Notes: a model not told the origin generated them from the letters alone. 64,000 bases of DNA from Macquaria australasica (GCA_005408345.1 SEMN01000496.1:62001-126000), one strand, 5' to 3'. Positions 14,349-27,275 are shown, counted from the stretch's first letter. Translations and numbers: made by a program.

Positions 14349-14350
<2 letters not shown>
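11541..14350. other. Non-coding stretch, nothing recognised
   Basis: AT-rich sequence with short chance frames only. Confidence 0.5.

Positions 14351-14351
<1 letters not shown>

Positions 14352-14379
<28 letters not shown>
14352..14379. repeat. GT microsatellite
   Basis: About 14 GT units, followed by looser GT-rich sequence to about 14460. Confidence 0.9.
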
Positions 14380-14383
<4 letters not shown>

Positions 14384-14517
14384 GAAAATGTGTATGTGTG
14401 TACATGTATGTGTGTCTTTGCCATAATGTTATGGTGTTTTGGAGACTGGTGTGTGTGTGTGCATTTAATGGCCCCACATTCACTGACCTTTCTGTATCCG
14501 CAGGAGTCCTCTGAGTC

Positions 14518-14925
14518 TGCAGCAACGAGGAGAGGACAGGAGAGGAGAGGAGAAATTAGTGAAGAAGAGGAAGGGAAGGGGAGAAAAGGAGAAGAGGAGA
14601 GGAGATAAGATGAAGAAACAAACAAAAAAACCACAAAAAAGTAGAAGAGAGAAAGTAGAGAAATAAGGGGAGATAATGAGATGATACAAGAAAAGAGTGG
14701 AGGGGAGCAGGGGAAGGAAAGAAAGAGAGGAGAGGAGACAAAAAAGGGGTTGAGGAGAGAAAAGGAAGGAGAGAAAAAGACAAGGACACAAAGTGAGATG
14801 AGAGGAGCATAGGACAAGATGAGACCAAAAAAAAAAAAAAATAATAAAAAAAGTCGAAGAGAGGAAGGAGGGAAAAGGTAGAGAAGAGAAGGGAAGCCAG
14901 GAGAGGAAGAAGCCCTGACAGAAAT
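14518..14925 (+). repeat. Long polypurine (GGAGA/GAAA) tract
   Basis: About 400 bases are almost purely A and G on the + strand, made of GGAGA, GAGAA and AAAGG words with a poly-A run at 14826-14841. Apparent minus-strand frames of up to 165 codons here (14320-15047) encode only Ser/Leu/Phe/Pro low-complexity strings and are artefacts of the composition. Confidence 0.85.
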
Positions 14926-17084
14926 TGATTTGGCAAAATATTTGAGAATAACAAGATGACTAACGGCAGGAAATGACTCATTTGAGGGGCAGACGTCTGT
15001 CCTCTGGCTGGCACATCCTCAGGTATATCGGGGTAAATCATATACATATCTTAGGAAAATAGTCATTGGAAATTAATTAATGGAAATTCACTGCCAGAAA
15101 TATAATTATGGGAAGCCCCAACATAAACACAGCCTGACCAAGCCAACTAATTGTGCTGGTAGCTAATTTAATCTAGTCATGATTTGGCCTTCCGGTGATT
15201 TTTGACTTTTTACAGTCCAGTGATCTCCCTATAGAATCACATTATATCAAGTGCAGGGTGTTTGTACCTTCTTTCAATGGAGGATGTCTCATTTGGAAAA
15301 GCCTTGGCTTTAAATGCTGGCAGTGTACCGCAGCATTGGGGGAGGACTGTACAGGCTGATGAAAGTGACTTCAGCCAACTGAGATCATGATTCATGGTAA
15401 CATAAAAACGCAATCTGCTGCAATGCCGGTTTACTCAGGAGTCAGAAATCAGGAACGGTGTAATAGTACTCCTGCTGCTAGTGCCAGTAATGTGGCTGGT
15501 GGATTTTTCAATTCACATATGTTACATATGTTAAAGTGAAAGAAAGCATAGTAGACTATTTAAAGTAATGAAGATTATCAGGAAAAAATAAATTAAGCTT
15601 TTTATAAATAAGGATAAAATGACAATTTATTGGGCTTTTTGATAGCACCTGCTTAAACCAAACTGTTGCTAAGGGACCCAGTGGTTTTTGAAAGAGTCCA
15701 ACGTGTAGCAAATTAAGAAAATTTATTTCACTACTGCAGGAGAACCACATCAGACAGGAGGAGAACCATGTCTCTTGCAAATGGAACGAGCTAAGAGGTG
15801 TACAGAGGGGGGTCAAATAATGTAACGCACCCACTAGAAGTTGTGTTTGGTGGCCTTATCTGGGAAGGCCTTGGTGGGAAAAAGGCTAATAACTGGCTAA
15901 TAAATGTATAAACCTAGTGATACAAACTTTTAAACACCCTGGAAACCATCACAACATATAACAGGTCTTGTTTCAAGCAAATGCTGTTTTGCAAGAGCGC
16001 AAATTCTTGGGAAAACAAATAAAATAGGTTGTCTGTGAACATTTTGCTGATACATTCAGTATGATCACTTTGCAACTTGGCAGATACGTTCTTTAAACGC
16101 ATTTCCTAATTATGTTGTTAAAAAATGGATTTCATGTGGCTTTGTGTTTCTCACCAAATGCATTTGCTGTTGCAAATTATTAGCATATAAACATAATTTA
16201 TAGGAGGAATTGTTGCATCACATGTTAATATTTGTATGTAGACTAATCAAACATCTCTTAGCTCAAAATAATGGATAATACAATTGATATGAGTCCATTC
16301 AGGAGCTTCTAAATTCTGCTTTAACATAAGAAATACACAGAAATGATCCTATATTCATAAATCATCTGTATAAGACATTTACTACTTCTTCTAGTGGCCC
16401 ACAGTTGAACTGGTAAAAGAAGGAGATCACTTTAGGTAATTAACATGAGCTAATGTTTTGACAGGAGGCGGCAGGTGTTCCCTGCTCACCACGGCATCCC
16501 ACAGTGAGGGATAAAGGCTAACATATGATCTTCACTCCCACTCATTAGATGACCTTTCAAACGATTGCCTTGATTAAGCTGCACATTAGTTACGTACTTC
16601 CAGTAGAGCTGCTCAGTAAGCCAGGAAATCAACCTTAGGGACAGAGCACGCTGAAAAACTCTGCTGAGGAGCTCGATCTCTGGAAACTGTTTCAGACAAC
16701 ATTGTCAAATATTTTCAGCTGTTAAACATAAAAGGAGCATTTAAAAAAAAAAAGAAGTGCTTATTTTCTTGTTATCCAACCATTTTGTTGTATAAAAACC
16801 TCATCTCCTTCTTTTATTGTGCAGCTTCGAAAAGACCAAAACCAACATTGACTGATTTCCGTCTACTACTCTGTTTGTGACACTCAGCCCCAAGCCCATT
16901 GGTTTCTACTAGAAGGCAAGATTATGAGTTTGAAGTCTTGGACCAAGTAGGAAAACCTGAAAAGAAAATTACTATGGTTTGGTCCAACAGTAGAAAACTG
17001 CATGTACTGAATGCATGGAAGGAAATGAGGTAAAGGCATACCACTATACATCCTCAACATAGGCCTTCCACTGATATATAAAGG
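14926..17084. other. Non-coding stretch, nothing recognised
   Basis: AT-rich sequence with no frame above 92 codons, no domain and no clear repeat. Confidence 0.5.
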
Positions 17085-17516
17085 TTAAAGCTGGGGTAGG
17101 CAAAATCTGTGCAACCTAGGCAAAACCTTCCACCTCTCTCTCTGCTGCCTCGTATCACTCCGCTAAGCCCCTCCCACCAAACCCACAACTTCGACTGGCA
17201 ACAGAAGGAGTCGGTTCCCCAGTGAAACTGTATCCCTCGTAGGGCTCGCTCTCCACGGCGTGAGCCTCACCGAGACCACGGTCCCTCCCGCCGTGACTTG
17301 TTTTCTCAAAGACGCCCCTCCAGCCCTTCGCGGCAGCAGAGCAGAAGCCCCAGGCTTCAGAGGCAGCTGCAACGCCGTCCAGCAGCGGGAAGAGAGGCTA
17401 GTACACCACACACACACCACTGTCCCCCGTCAAAAGTTATTCCCCACTGTTTGTGTTTGGGGGGGGGGCATTTTTGCCCAGTGACGCCAAACGAAAACTG
17501 CCTACCCCAGCTTTAA
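17085..17516. mobile_element. MITE with 18-bp perfect terminal inverted repeats and TTAA ends
   Basis: The left end TTAAAGCTGGGGTAGGCA (17085-17102) is the exact reverse complement of the right end at 17499-17516. If the outer TTAA is the target duplication, as in piggyBac and Kolobok elements, the inverted repeat proper is AGCTGGGGTAGGCA. The interior (about 17160-17420) is unusually GC-rich with many CpG. It carries opposed open frames of 72-85 codons without a recognisable transposase. The family is common in perch-like fish by recall. The element is non-autonomous. Confidence 0.75.
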
Positions 17517-17917
17517 AAACATTAAAATATTGTGGTAAATTCATGCATCAATACAGCAGGGTTTGCATTCGCTGTGAAGAAAACAAACTCAGAGCTGTAT
17601 ACAGAAGGTTTGTGTAGGGGAAAATGTACATTTGCTTTGCTTATATTGGAAAAAAAACAACAACTGTAATGCTGTTGCAGGTTTAGGGACACACAGATGG
17701 TCAACAGGGAGAGTTCAACCCAAACACTGTTTTTATTAATCTTTTCTTTCAGGTACAAAGTCATAGTAAATACACGCTAAACAAATGTTTTGGCTTTCCA
17801 GGAGCCTCTGGTTTGTCTTTAGGCTTCAACACCTGCTGAAAAGGGACAGATATAATAAGACAGATACAGGAATATTAAGGGTCAGTATACACTAGAGAAA
17901 TAACAGTAATATCATAA
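17517..17917. other. Non-coding spacer between MITE and LINE fragment
   Basis: AT-rich sequence with nothing recognised. Confidence 0.5.
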
Positions 17918-17924
17918 CTAAGTG

Positions 17925-18325
17925 TGAAATTTATGGTTGTGGGGGTGTCCCTGTGGGCTGGGTCGCGGTTGCAGCAGGCTAAGCAGGGTTGTCAAGGCGT
18001 CCCTCTCCCCAGCAACGCTTTCCAGCTCCTCCTGGGGGACCCCAAGGCGTTCCCAGGCCAGATGAGATATATAATCCCTCCAGCGTGTTCTGGGTCTACC
18101 CCGGGGCCTCCCACCAGTTGGACGTGCCTTGAAAACCTCTAAGGGGAGGTGTCCAGGAAGCATCCTGATCAGATGCCCGAACCACCTCATCTGGCTCCTT
18201 TCAATGTGAAGGAGCAGTGGCTCTACTCCAGATGTCCGAGCTCCTTACCCTGTCTCTAAAGGTGAGCTCAGCCACCCTACGGAGGAAACTCATTTTGGTC
18301 TATGGTGCATACCATGTAATTACAA
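17925..18325 (-). mobile_element. Non-LTR retrotransposon 3' ORF fragment (broken)
   Basis: Read on the minus strand, the frame at 17918-18190 encodes RWFGHLIRM, then RPRGRPRTRWRDYI, then AWERLGVPQEELESVAGER. This is the familiar C-terminal tail of the reverse-transcriptase polyprotein of a fish LINE. Upstream on the same strand LRRVAELTFRDRVRSSDI continues the family but is cut by a stop (about 18197), so the copy is 5'-truncated and inactive. The exact clade (Rex/RTE/L2-like) is not decided here. It sits between two MITE pieces of one family. Confidence 0.8.
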
Positions 18326-18602
18326 TATTCCTGGGGTCTTTTATTGCTCCCATGTTTCCTGTTACTCTCTACTGTCAGCTATCTAATAAAGGTAAAATGC
18401 CAGAAAAATAATCTTTAAAAAACTATAGTCCTAGTTTGTCATTGATAGAAAAGAGGCTTATATTATAGTGCCAATCCTGACCACTTGAGAAAGGTTTGGG
18501 GGAAAAAAAGCTCACTTCTCAAATAACAAAAGAGATGTGCAGTATCTGAAATAGAACCAGGGCTATGCAACTTAAGATACTTCATAGGGCCCATATATCA
18601 GT

Positions 18603-18860
18603 TTAAAGGTTGGGTAGGCAGTTTTCTTTTGGCGTCATTGGGCAAAAATGCCATATTAACCGTGTAGCATATTGTAATTCAAGTGGTCTGAGAGCAGACC
18701 TCTACTTCAGTCCCCCCCTCTTGCTTCTGTTTTGTGGGTGACGGCAGAACATCCTGATGGTCCTTCTGGAGCTGTTGTGGTTCTAACTAATAGCAAAGAA
18801 CTCTTGATAACTCCAGGAACTTACCTGCTCTCTCCCATCTTTTCCCTCAAACCAGATTAA
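18603..18860. mobile_element. Second MITE end, same family as 17085-17516, inverted
   Basis: Starting at TTAAAGGTTGGGTAGGCAG the first ~49 bases match the reverse complement of the right end of the 17085 element (GTTTTC, GGCGTCA, TGGGCAAAAATGCC blocks). The sequence then continues with interior not found in the first copy. No matching second terminus was found, so this copy is truncated or decayed. The right boundary is approximate. Confidence 0.6.
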
Positions 18861-21800
18861 TCCCAAAAATAGCACAAGAGATAGCTAACATCTGCTGCTG
18901 TACAGCGTGTGTGTGTAGATGTGCAGCATTTCCCACCCAGAAACTGAACAAATCCTTGGAACAGTTTGTCACCATTAGTTGAGATGCTAAACAACAATCC
19001 TCCATTTACCTGCAGGAGAAACATTTTTCTGTCAGCAGAAAATGATCCAATTTCAGCCACGTAAGCAGAAAAAAAGTTTTTCATTAATCATTTCAGACAC
19101 AGATCACTTATTGAAGAACTGGGGGATTTCAAACACAATGCAATTAAGCCGAAGAATTCCCAACTCGCTCTTTCTGTCACTATCTAGCTCTCTGTCTCTC
19201 GGTTTCTCTCTCTCTCTGCAGGTTCCCTAAAATGCAGCTGTCAGGAGCTGTATCCTGCTTCTCATGGTGCAATGCATTATTCAGAGGACCTAGATTTATC
19301 TTTTGATGTAAGTTAAATTAAAATGACAGATTCTGAGGCAGGCTAATATATCTGTGGCATCTGAAAAGTTGCACCCAGAAGCCATTTGTCCCAGGATCCA
19401 CAGCAGTGGAGTTGCAAAGTTATCTCAAGCTCCTTGGGACTTGAGTCTGAAAAGTGAAGATGTCACAAACAAAACCTGCTATTCTAAAATAAATAAATTA
19501 GAAATGGATTGGAACTGCTTACTGATGCATCCTGATAAAAGAGTCAAATGATGGGGCAAAACTACACTTTATTTCCAGCCAATTTTAGTCTCCAGCTCTC
19601 CTGTCTGCTGTAATTACAGCATCCATCACACGTAAAGAGGACTGCTTCTGCAGCTGACACCTTTAAGGCGGACATAGGGAGCACCGCAGCTAAATGGGCA
19701 CTTTAATTACCCACTGCCAGTCTACCCAGATACACTGTATGAACTGTAGGTCTCAGGCACGCACATAAACACAGCCATGCATGTACACATATAGACATTC
19801 ACACACATGCATATATGGCACCCTCTAATTAGACTGATTAGTACATGTTCACACACATTGAAGCTTCTTTTAAGCAAGATTTAGGAGTGACACTTTCGAC
19901 TTTCACTTTGACCAAACTTTGGAGCGGTGGAGGCAGTCTCCAGTTTGCTTGGATGTCTAAATTAAAAGAAGTAGATGTTATCCAAGATGATACTAAGTCA
20001 TTCATTTAAAAGTTGCTCACCCAGCACATACACCAAAAACATTTTTTCCACTCACAAAATTGCCTTAGGAACATTAAATATTAAATCTTAATATTTGTAA
20101 TTCATAATGTAAGAATAGGCCTAATAATACATTTATTTTGACATTCAGTCTGTCCTTTCAACACTTTTATGGCTTTTTACAGTGTCTTTCATAATTGCGT
20201 GGAATATGATGTGCTTCAAATGCTTTTTGGGCCACAGTTTCATCAAGGTGAAAGAAAATCTAACATCTGACAAAATGAGTGGCCAATGTCTGCTCTGAGA
20301 AAAACAACATTTGTGATAAATAGAGCAAAGCCTGCGAGCCTGTTCAGGCAGTCAACCTGAGTTGCACTGCTACATTCACAGATGACATGCCTCACTCTCT
20401 GCCTCTCATTCAGCTGCCACTCATACCACCCACAATGCAACTGGACTGCGGACAGTGCAATCAGAGAAGCAGCTAATTTAGCCTCGAGCCTCAAGCCGAG
20501 ATGAGCTCACATCTTTCTAACTCCACACACCCAGATTTCTTTCCTTTTCAGACTTGTAGTCTTCAGCCCCAACTGACGCTGACTCAAGTGACATCACTTG
20601 AGCCAGTTTGTCAGATTTCTCACAGCTCCTCCTGGAGACACAAAAGGCTTTATACAACTTTTTTTTTCACATATGTATTAGTACTCCACAAGTGTGTAAA
20701 ATCAGTGGAGTTCCCCTTTAACTCAGACATTTTCAGGTTAGTTTATGTATGTGAGATTTGTCAATGGAGAATCACATATGTCACAATCACAATGGAGAAT
20801 ACAATACTTGTTACAAGTGTCTGAAAAGCTGCTAAAATAGTTCTTACTGATTGGACAGGTGTACTGGTGTAGCCTGGCTAGCCTAGCTAATGAAACCATC
20901 GGTGGGTGGTGAGTTGTAACACAATTTCTTTGTGTATTTTTAAAACGTTATGTAGCCTACTTACGATGATTTTACTTGTGTTTTACAACTTTAAGTTGGT
21001 TGTCATCAGCCATTTACCTTTCTGGTGTTGCATATTGTATTGCATTGTGTCTGCCTGCACGTATGCAAATATTTTAGAGGTTTATGCTGTCCTTTCAGAT
21101 TATAACCACCCTCTGCACTCTGAGTTTGCTGTTCCTACTTCAGGTTGTATAGACCGCCTAAAGAGAATAATAACCTATACAAACACTTTTTATCACAATC
21201 CCCCAAAAATTATTAAATGCACATTTTGAGGAACTTGTGCTTTAACTTGAGCTTTTAGTGTTTTTAACCCTTAACAAACGGTATTTGGGGCTCTTTTGTA
21301 CTGTGGCTTTTCTGCTGATCTATATACACATGCATACATGCACTGACAAGTCTAAAGGCTCAAATGTCCATACATACAAAAATACATTAATGTCTGCACT
21401 CACATAATAATAGACAAATAGGCAAGCACATCTCAAGCACTCTCACTCTGTCTTCTCCAATATATGTTGCTCTCTATAATCTCCTGTGATGTTCTGGATA
21501 AAGCTGAAATATACAAGCTGTTTGTTGTCCTTGCGTCAGTTCTGTAGTGCACTGAACACTAAGCCTTATGTAAGCATGTTGAATGGGTACGCACAAAGAG
21601 CTTTGCTTGCTACCGTGGAAAGCCGTGTTTTTGAACAGGAAAGCAGTGTAGAGACACTTGAACAACTCTGTCTTTGCACATTTCAAAGGGTACAGAGTGG
21701 CAATTGTGTTATTTGTGTTGTGGTTTCCTATCTGTCCTTTTTATTTCCCAAGGCTTCACATACAAGGGCAACTTTTCTTAAACATCTTATCTTGTGTCCT

Positions 21801-22950
21801 CATCTCAGAGGGAAAAAAAGGAAAGTTATCTTCCAGATCGCTTATCAGCCCTAAACCACTAAACTGTGGAGAAGGTTAAGGAGGTGGAACTTGCATAAAA
21901 AGGGACAAATATACTAAAACCATATATGTTTTGTATTTAACAAAAATCATTTAACATCCTGCTTCAAATTCACACAATTTGCTGTCTGTTGTACAATAAA
22001 AGCCACCTTATATGAGCAGGTTGTGTCTTCCTTAATGGAGGATTTAAAGTATATACTACCTTTTGATCAGATAGTGATTCTGTACTATGTAGGATACTGC
22101 TGCTGCTTTGTTGTTGTGATTGGGTCTGAGCCAAATACATAATTATCTTATCTACATATACACAGTACATAGTGCTACCAATGTACTCAAATCACAAGAA
22201 GACAAAATGCATACATCTGCAACTTCACTTTATCTCATTTGCAGCAGAATCAGAAGGTAAGAAAAGCTTAAATCTAAAATCTAAAATACTATGGTATGCT
22301 TTGGGCATTCCAAAGTGGGCACTTTGGGAAGCTCATTTATGACTGTTTTACTGCTTGAAAAAAAAACAATCGAGCCAACCAGAGCACTGTAGGCAAGATG
22401 GAAAATGGGGATGTCATCCTGTGCCAGTGCCAGAAAAACAGTGACAGACAAATGATCACAAAAATAGCGACAAGTAGGAAGGAGATCAACGCAACTCTAC
22501 AGGTTGTTGTAAGTCGAGTTACAGAAATAACAGTAAGTAGATGATGGTAAGTCTGTGCTGACTGAAAATGGTGTTGATGGGAAAGATGCTGTACTTCTTT
22601 CAATACTGATTGATTGGGTTAGGTAAGGGTAAAATATCCACCTTCCCAACAGATAACATGAACACAATGTCAAACTGAATAATGAGGACAAAACAAACTT
22701 TCAGTCTGATTATCAGGCTTGTAAAATATATATGATTTGTAGTAAACCTTGGTATTTAAGTGTTCATTGTGTAGTCAGCATGAGCAGCAATAGTCACCAA
22801 AAGAGTGACGCCTACAGAAATTCTTTCATTAAACTTCACCAGAAAAAGACATCACAGTACCACCCACAGTTTGACTGTCAAGTGACCTCTGGGAAGTGTG
22901 ATATATTAGCATAACAAGAGCATTTTCACAACATTATACATGAGAAAGAA
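18861..22950. other. Non-coding stretch, nothing recognised
   Basis: Short frames only (up to 122 codons at 21486-21854, no domain). There is a TC run near 19190-19220 and scattered CA-rich words near 19780-19860. Confidence 0.5.
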
Positions 22951-22957
22951 AACTGTT

Positions 22958-23000
22958 CTTCTTCTTGTAATTACCTCCTAATTGTAATTACAAGAAGAAG
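22958..23000. repeat. Perfect 17-bp hairpin
   Basis: CTTCTTCTTGTAATTAC (22958-22974) is followed after nine bases by its exact reverse complement (22984-23000). The stem is too short for a typical microRNA precursor and there is no T-run for a defined Pol III product. Confidence 0.8.
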
Positions 23001-23904
23001 GAATGAGGAATTTCAATAGTCAACAAACTGGTGCCAAAATGGCTGTAAAGCCAACATCGCCATAAATTATATATATTACTGCCAATACAATAAAACTCAT
23101 CTCACATAATACATTCTGATAATCAAAAATTAGCTTAGCTATGAAGCTAAAATATAGCCTAGCTGGAAAATAGCCAATTTAGGCTACTTTTCAATTTATG
23201 GTGTGACTACACAGCTTGCAAAGCGAAGAAACTAGATAAACTAGACACAGCATTTTGAAGTTATTTTTCCAAAAACCATTATTCACACTTCTTTTCATGA
23301 TATTTGTGTTTTTAAAGCACAGTGTGGTCCAAATTGATTTGTTTCTGCTCACTGCTTCCTAATCTGACTGTGGCCAATTTGCCTTGCTTACATTTACATT
23401 TATATTTACCAGGGACCATTAAAATCTTGAAGGAGATGAGCTCAGAGACGACAGCAGAGGCAGTCATGCAATTTCCAAAAGATCGTTTATGTATTCTGTC
23501 AATGCTTAAAGTTATCTTCATTACCCAGACCCGGCCAAAAATCAATACTTCATCAGGGCTGTTTGGCCCATGTCTGCAAGGAGCAGTGAGTGTGCAGATT
23601 TTTAACCACATCTATTTTTATAAACCTGTATGCCTTATAAACTCTCTCAAAACAGGGCCAAACATACAAGTTACACAATTCTGAAGTGGATATTGATCAT
23701 TGTGTCAGGACTTCATTTGGACTTGAGGAGTCTATATGCATGTTGAAAATATATCTATTCTAATAAGTAATTTAATTAATAGAATAAAGAATAAACCTAA
23801 AGAACTACCTGAAAATGAGGTGGGATAACATCAACACAGTTTCACCTAAACTTCCTACCATGGCAGAATAAGTAATTGACTTAACTACAATTAGGAAAGT
23901 ATTT

Positions 23905-24030
23905 AGCCCTGCAATTGATTGGCGACCTGTCCAGGGTGTACCCCGCCTCTCGCCCAATGTCAGCTGGGATCAGCTCCAGCCCCCCAGCGACCCTCTAAGG
24001 ATAAGCAATTATAGATAATGGATGGAGGAA
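23905..24030 (+). mobile_element. LINE/SINE 3' tail fragment
   Basis: The sequence GATTGGCGACCTGTCCAGGG, then GTACCCCGCCTCTCGCCC, AGCTGGGAT, CAGCTCCAGCCCCC and GGATAAGC...AATGGATGGA is the stereotyped 3' tail of a very abundant fish retroelement. It is strongly GC-rich against AT-rich flanks. Only the tail is present. Confidence 0.8.
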
Positions 24031-24401
24031 AGTTATATATAACAGAAGCAAATTACTTCTTGAGGTCAACTTATAAGAATCACATAATTCACACTCTCCT
24101 TTCCATTGACTGAATGTACTGTTATATTAGTATATTTTAAATATTTGTTTTTTGCATAAACAGAAATACTAATAAACTGTGTTTCTAAACCTACAATGTG
24201 ACAGAAGGAGAGGTTGTCCACTGTGAAATTTGCAAGCTCCCAAAATTTTCTATTGATGAACATTTCGACCTTACAAGGTCTTTGTCAGGCAAACCACAAC
24301 ATGACCGTCTAGAGATACTACAATTAACGTTGTTGATTCTGTGCTGTTTTTGTGTGGGTATAAATATTTGATCACTGATACAGTACATGAAGATGGTGCC
24401 A
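24031..24401. other. Non-coding spacer, possible further repeat remnants
   Basis: The segment near 24255-24300 (ATTTCGACCTTACAAGGTCT then TTGTCAGGC) resembles a dispersed repeat motif known from fish, but no boundaries can be set. Confidence 0.35.
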
Positions 24402-25030
24402 TGCCATTGTTCCGACAGCCCAGTATTCAGAAACCCCAATAGTCTGTAAAATACCCCATTGGACCAAAAGCCCATGATTCGAACAGCCTGTTATCCCGAA
24501 AAAAAAAAAGCCCATCGCTCTGAAGGCCCATACCCAGTAGTTTTTAATTGATCAGCCAGCCAGTTCATTTTACTGGCTGTTGATACTGTAGGGTTGTAAA
24601 TCATTCCATTGCGCCTCACACATTGCATGAGTCACTCCCAAATATCTAATAACTAATATCAAACATGTTTGATTTTGTCTGAACAGCCAAAATGACAAAA
24701 AGACTGTAGGCTATTGAAACAGCTTCGTCTGAGTTTTTGATCAGCCAACGGGGATGCGCACCAACTCAGGTAAAACTTGTCTGCAACAGTAAAATCGCTT
24801 GAAATGTCGTCTGGTGTAAGGCCAGAAAGAAAGCCTATACCCTGATGATTCAGCAGCATGGACAGGGCCGAACTGCAGGGAGAGAGTGTATTTTCAAAGC
24901 TATAGGCCTTCGGAGCAATGGACGTTTGTTTTTGGGATAACAGGCTGTGGGACAAATGGGCTTTCAGTCCAATGGGATATTTTTTGGACTAATGAGGTTT
25001 CGGAATAATGGGCCATCAGAACAATGGGCA
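24402..25030. mobile_element. Foldback element with ~125-bp imperfect inverted arms
   Basis: The left arm (24402-24530) and the reverse complement of the right arm (about 24898-25030) align through the same ordered words: TGCC(C)ATTGTTC, GCCCA, ATTC(C)GAAACC, CCCATTGGAC, AAAGCCCAT, CAGCCTGTTATCCC, and finally GAAGGCC. Each arm is itself built of about 18-20-base sub-units of the form CCCAT-N-TTC(C)GAA. The roughly 370-bp centre has no transposase. The arms differ at many positions, so it is an old insertion. Superfamily unknown; clear target duplications were not found. Confidence 0.7.
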
Positions 25031-27275
25031 GTCCTGGGTGATTGTAGTAGACTGTAGAAATCTTTCTTTTAGAACCTATTAGGACTAAAGACAAGACTTG
25101 TTAAGTCAAAGTCAACTCACTTGCTTTTCAACATCCTACACTGAGGATGACAGTGAAATGCAGTTGAAATCTCCAGAAAAAGAAAAAACCTAAGTTTGGG
25201 AAAAAAGTATACCACATTAAACATAACTTACTGGCTGTCTTAACATAAATCTTTTTGCCATTTATTCAGTTTTTAGTTTGATTGTGGCATAGCGTTATAT
25301 AGCAGCTAGTAACAAAAACTCCTGCATGACTCTTCCCGAGCTTCAAATCAGAGGGTTTTGAGGCAGAGACCAGTGATAACAACAAGACAGATAACCTTGT
25401 GACAGCAGCATGTATTTGAAAACAAATGTCCTTGGTCAGACTGTTCAGCTTTACTGATGTCTTTGCAGAGTATATGTAGTCGAACCACCACAAGCTTTTT
25501 CAACTTTCTCTGTTGAGATATTATTCTGTGGAGCTCAATGATGGAGCCAGACGTGGCTGCTGGGACATATGTCACAGCTGTAAAGCCACAATTGTTTGTG
25601 GGTGTTTAACTTTTGCCCTTATCCGGGACAATTTACAGCCACGTGACTGAGGCAGTTGGGGGTTCTGTATCTTATTCAGTGACCCTTTAACAGGACACAT
25701 GGTTGGTTATAGCACAGACATAGAGCTTTAGGACATCTCTGAGCCACAGATTACCAAAGTAAATAAGCAATATGCAGAGTAATTATGTTTCATTAGGCAA
25801 ATATTGTTTTTGAATCATTGTTTTGAATGTAAATTATTTTGTCTTAACGTATCACTTATATTGTCAATTTCTAACAGATCTCAATTACCTCACATACCAT
25901 CATATCACATTAAAAAGTCCTCAAATCCCATTTATTTATTTCATTTGACTAAATCACCAACACACACTCCCTCTCTCCCACCTCCTCCACCACCCTTCAC
26001 CCTCAGGCAACTTAAGACTACATACCATCCCTGCTTTTTCATTTTTTCGAGACCTGCTTCATTGCCCCAATTTCCAAAAATATTAACATCTGACTCCGGG
26101 GAACATGAGAGACATGAACACCATGCGCCGCCTTTGTTCCCCACACAACCCAGACACTGTAGGGAGCTTCAAACTCCCACACAGATATCTTTTAAATCCC
26201 CATCTCTGCTTGTAGGGAACATAGAGAACATTGCAATGCAGATCACACATGCACACATACAGTACATATACACACAAAGCATGCCCAGTCTTTACATACA
26301 CTCTGTCACAGACATCAGATTGAAAAAGGGAGAAGATTTTCATACTTTTGATGGGTTCCAATAATCGAGTTGTGTTGTATTTGTGTCTGTAAATCACACT
26401 AAACTGAGAGAAGGAAACAGAGAAAGCAAGAGGGAGAACACTCACAAACAACCATATTCCACTCATGTAGACGCATTGCAGATGTATGAAGGCGAGCAGC
26501 AGATGCCATCCCTGCTATCAAGTTTCTGCTCATTTCTGCAGCACTGCGGCTTCAAAACCCCCAGAATACTTTTTTTCCCGAGCAGCGCTTTTAACTATTC
26601 CCTCTCACTGGTGTAGCACTGCTCCCCTGCTGTGTCTTGGGATAGTATTTCTTTTTTATTTGGTGAAGGAAAAGTGAAACCAATTGACGCAGTGCAGCCA
26701 ATCTCCTTCCACAGCACAAAGGTTGGAGCAGTGGTTCGCTGTCAGGGGTCCTGGGACACCCAAAGGTCCAAAAGGCAGCTTTTTAGCCTTTTTTCGCTCA
26801 TTGTTTTGGTTTTAAGGCATGTTTAATGTATGGTCATTCTTGCTGTTAACTACAGCAGTCTTCAGTTTTCACCAAACGCTAATGCATGTTAAATGCACAC
26901 TTTCTACAATATCTGCACATGACAACTTACGGCATGGTTAAGTTAGGTAACAATTGTTTCGTCAGAATAAGTAATTTATCCCCTGGACACAGTCCCCTGC
27001 CCACAATGGCTGAGCGACACTATAGCAGAATTTGCTAATTTTTCTCAGTTCTCATTTTCCAGCCAATCGTGATATTTGCAAGAAGGCTGTCTGCTACAGC
27101 CCTGCAAAATTGTTCAAACATACCAAAAAAGAGACAGAATTCCTGTTAGGAAAATGACCACCTTTTATAACTGAATGAACTCTCTATGGGTAATCACTAG
27201 ATTGTATGCCGCTAATTGTTTATTGCCTATTTGTTCTTATTTTTATATTGTTCTTTTTATATTGTTTTTAATATC
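25031..27275. other. Non-coding stretch, nothing certain
   Basis: It contains the longest non-repetitive frame in the window (186 codons, 25804-26364), which has no recognisable domain and is rich in His/Pro/Ser. Near 26724, AGTGGTTCGCTGTCAGGGGT followed by CCTGGGACACCC resembles a decayed hAT terminus, without a partner end. Confidence 0.45.

Noticed and set aside
14320..15047. Minus-strand frames of 103-165 codons
   Set aside because: They are translations of a polypurine/polypyrimidine tract and a GT repeat; low-complexity Ser/Leu/Phe strings.
25804..26364. 186-codon plus-strand open frame, the longest without obvious simple repeats
   Set aside because: No recognisable domain, His/Pro/Ser-rich composition, overlapped by open minus-strand frames, and no splice or promoter context.
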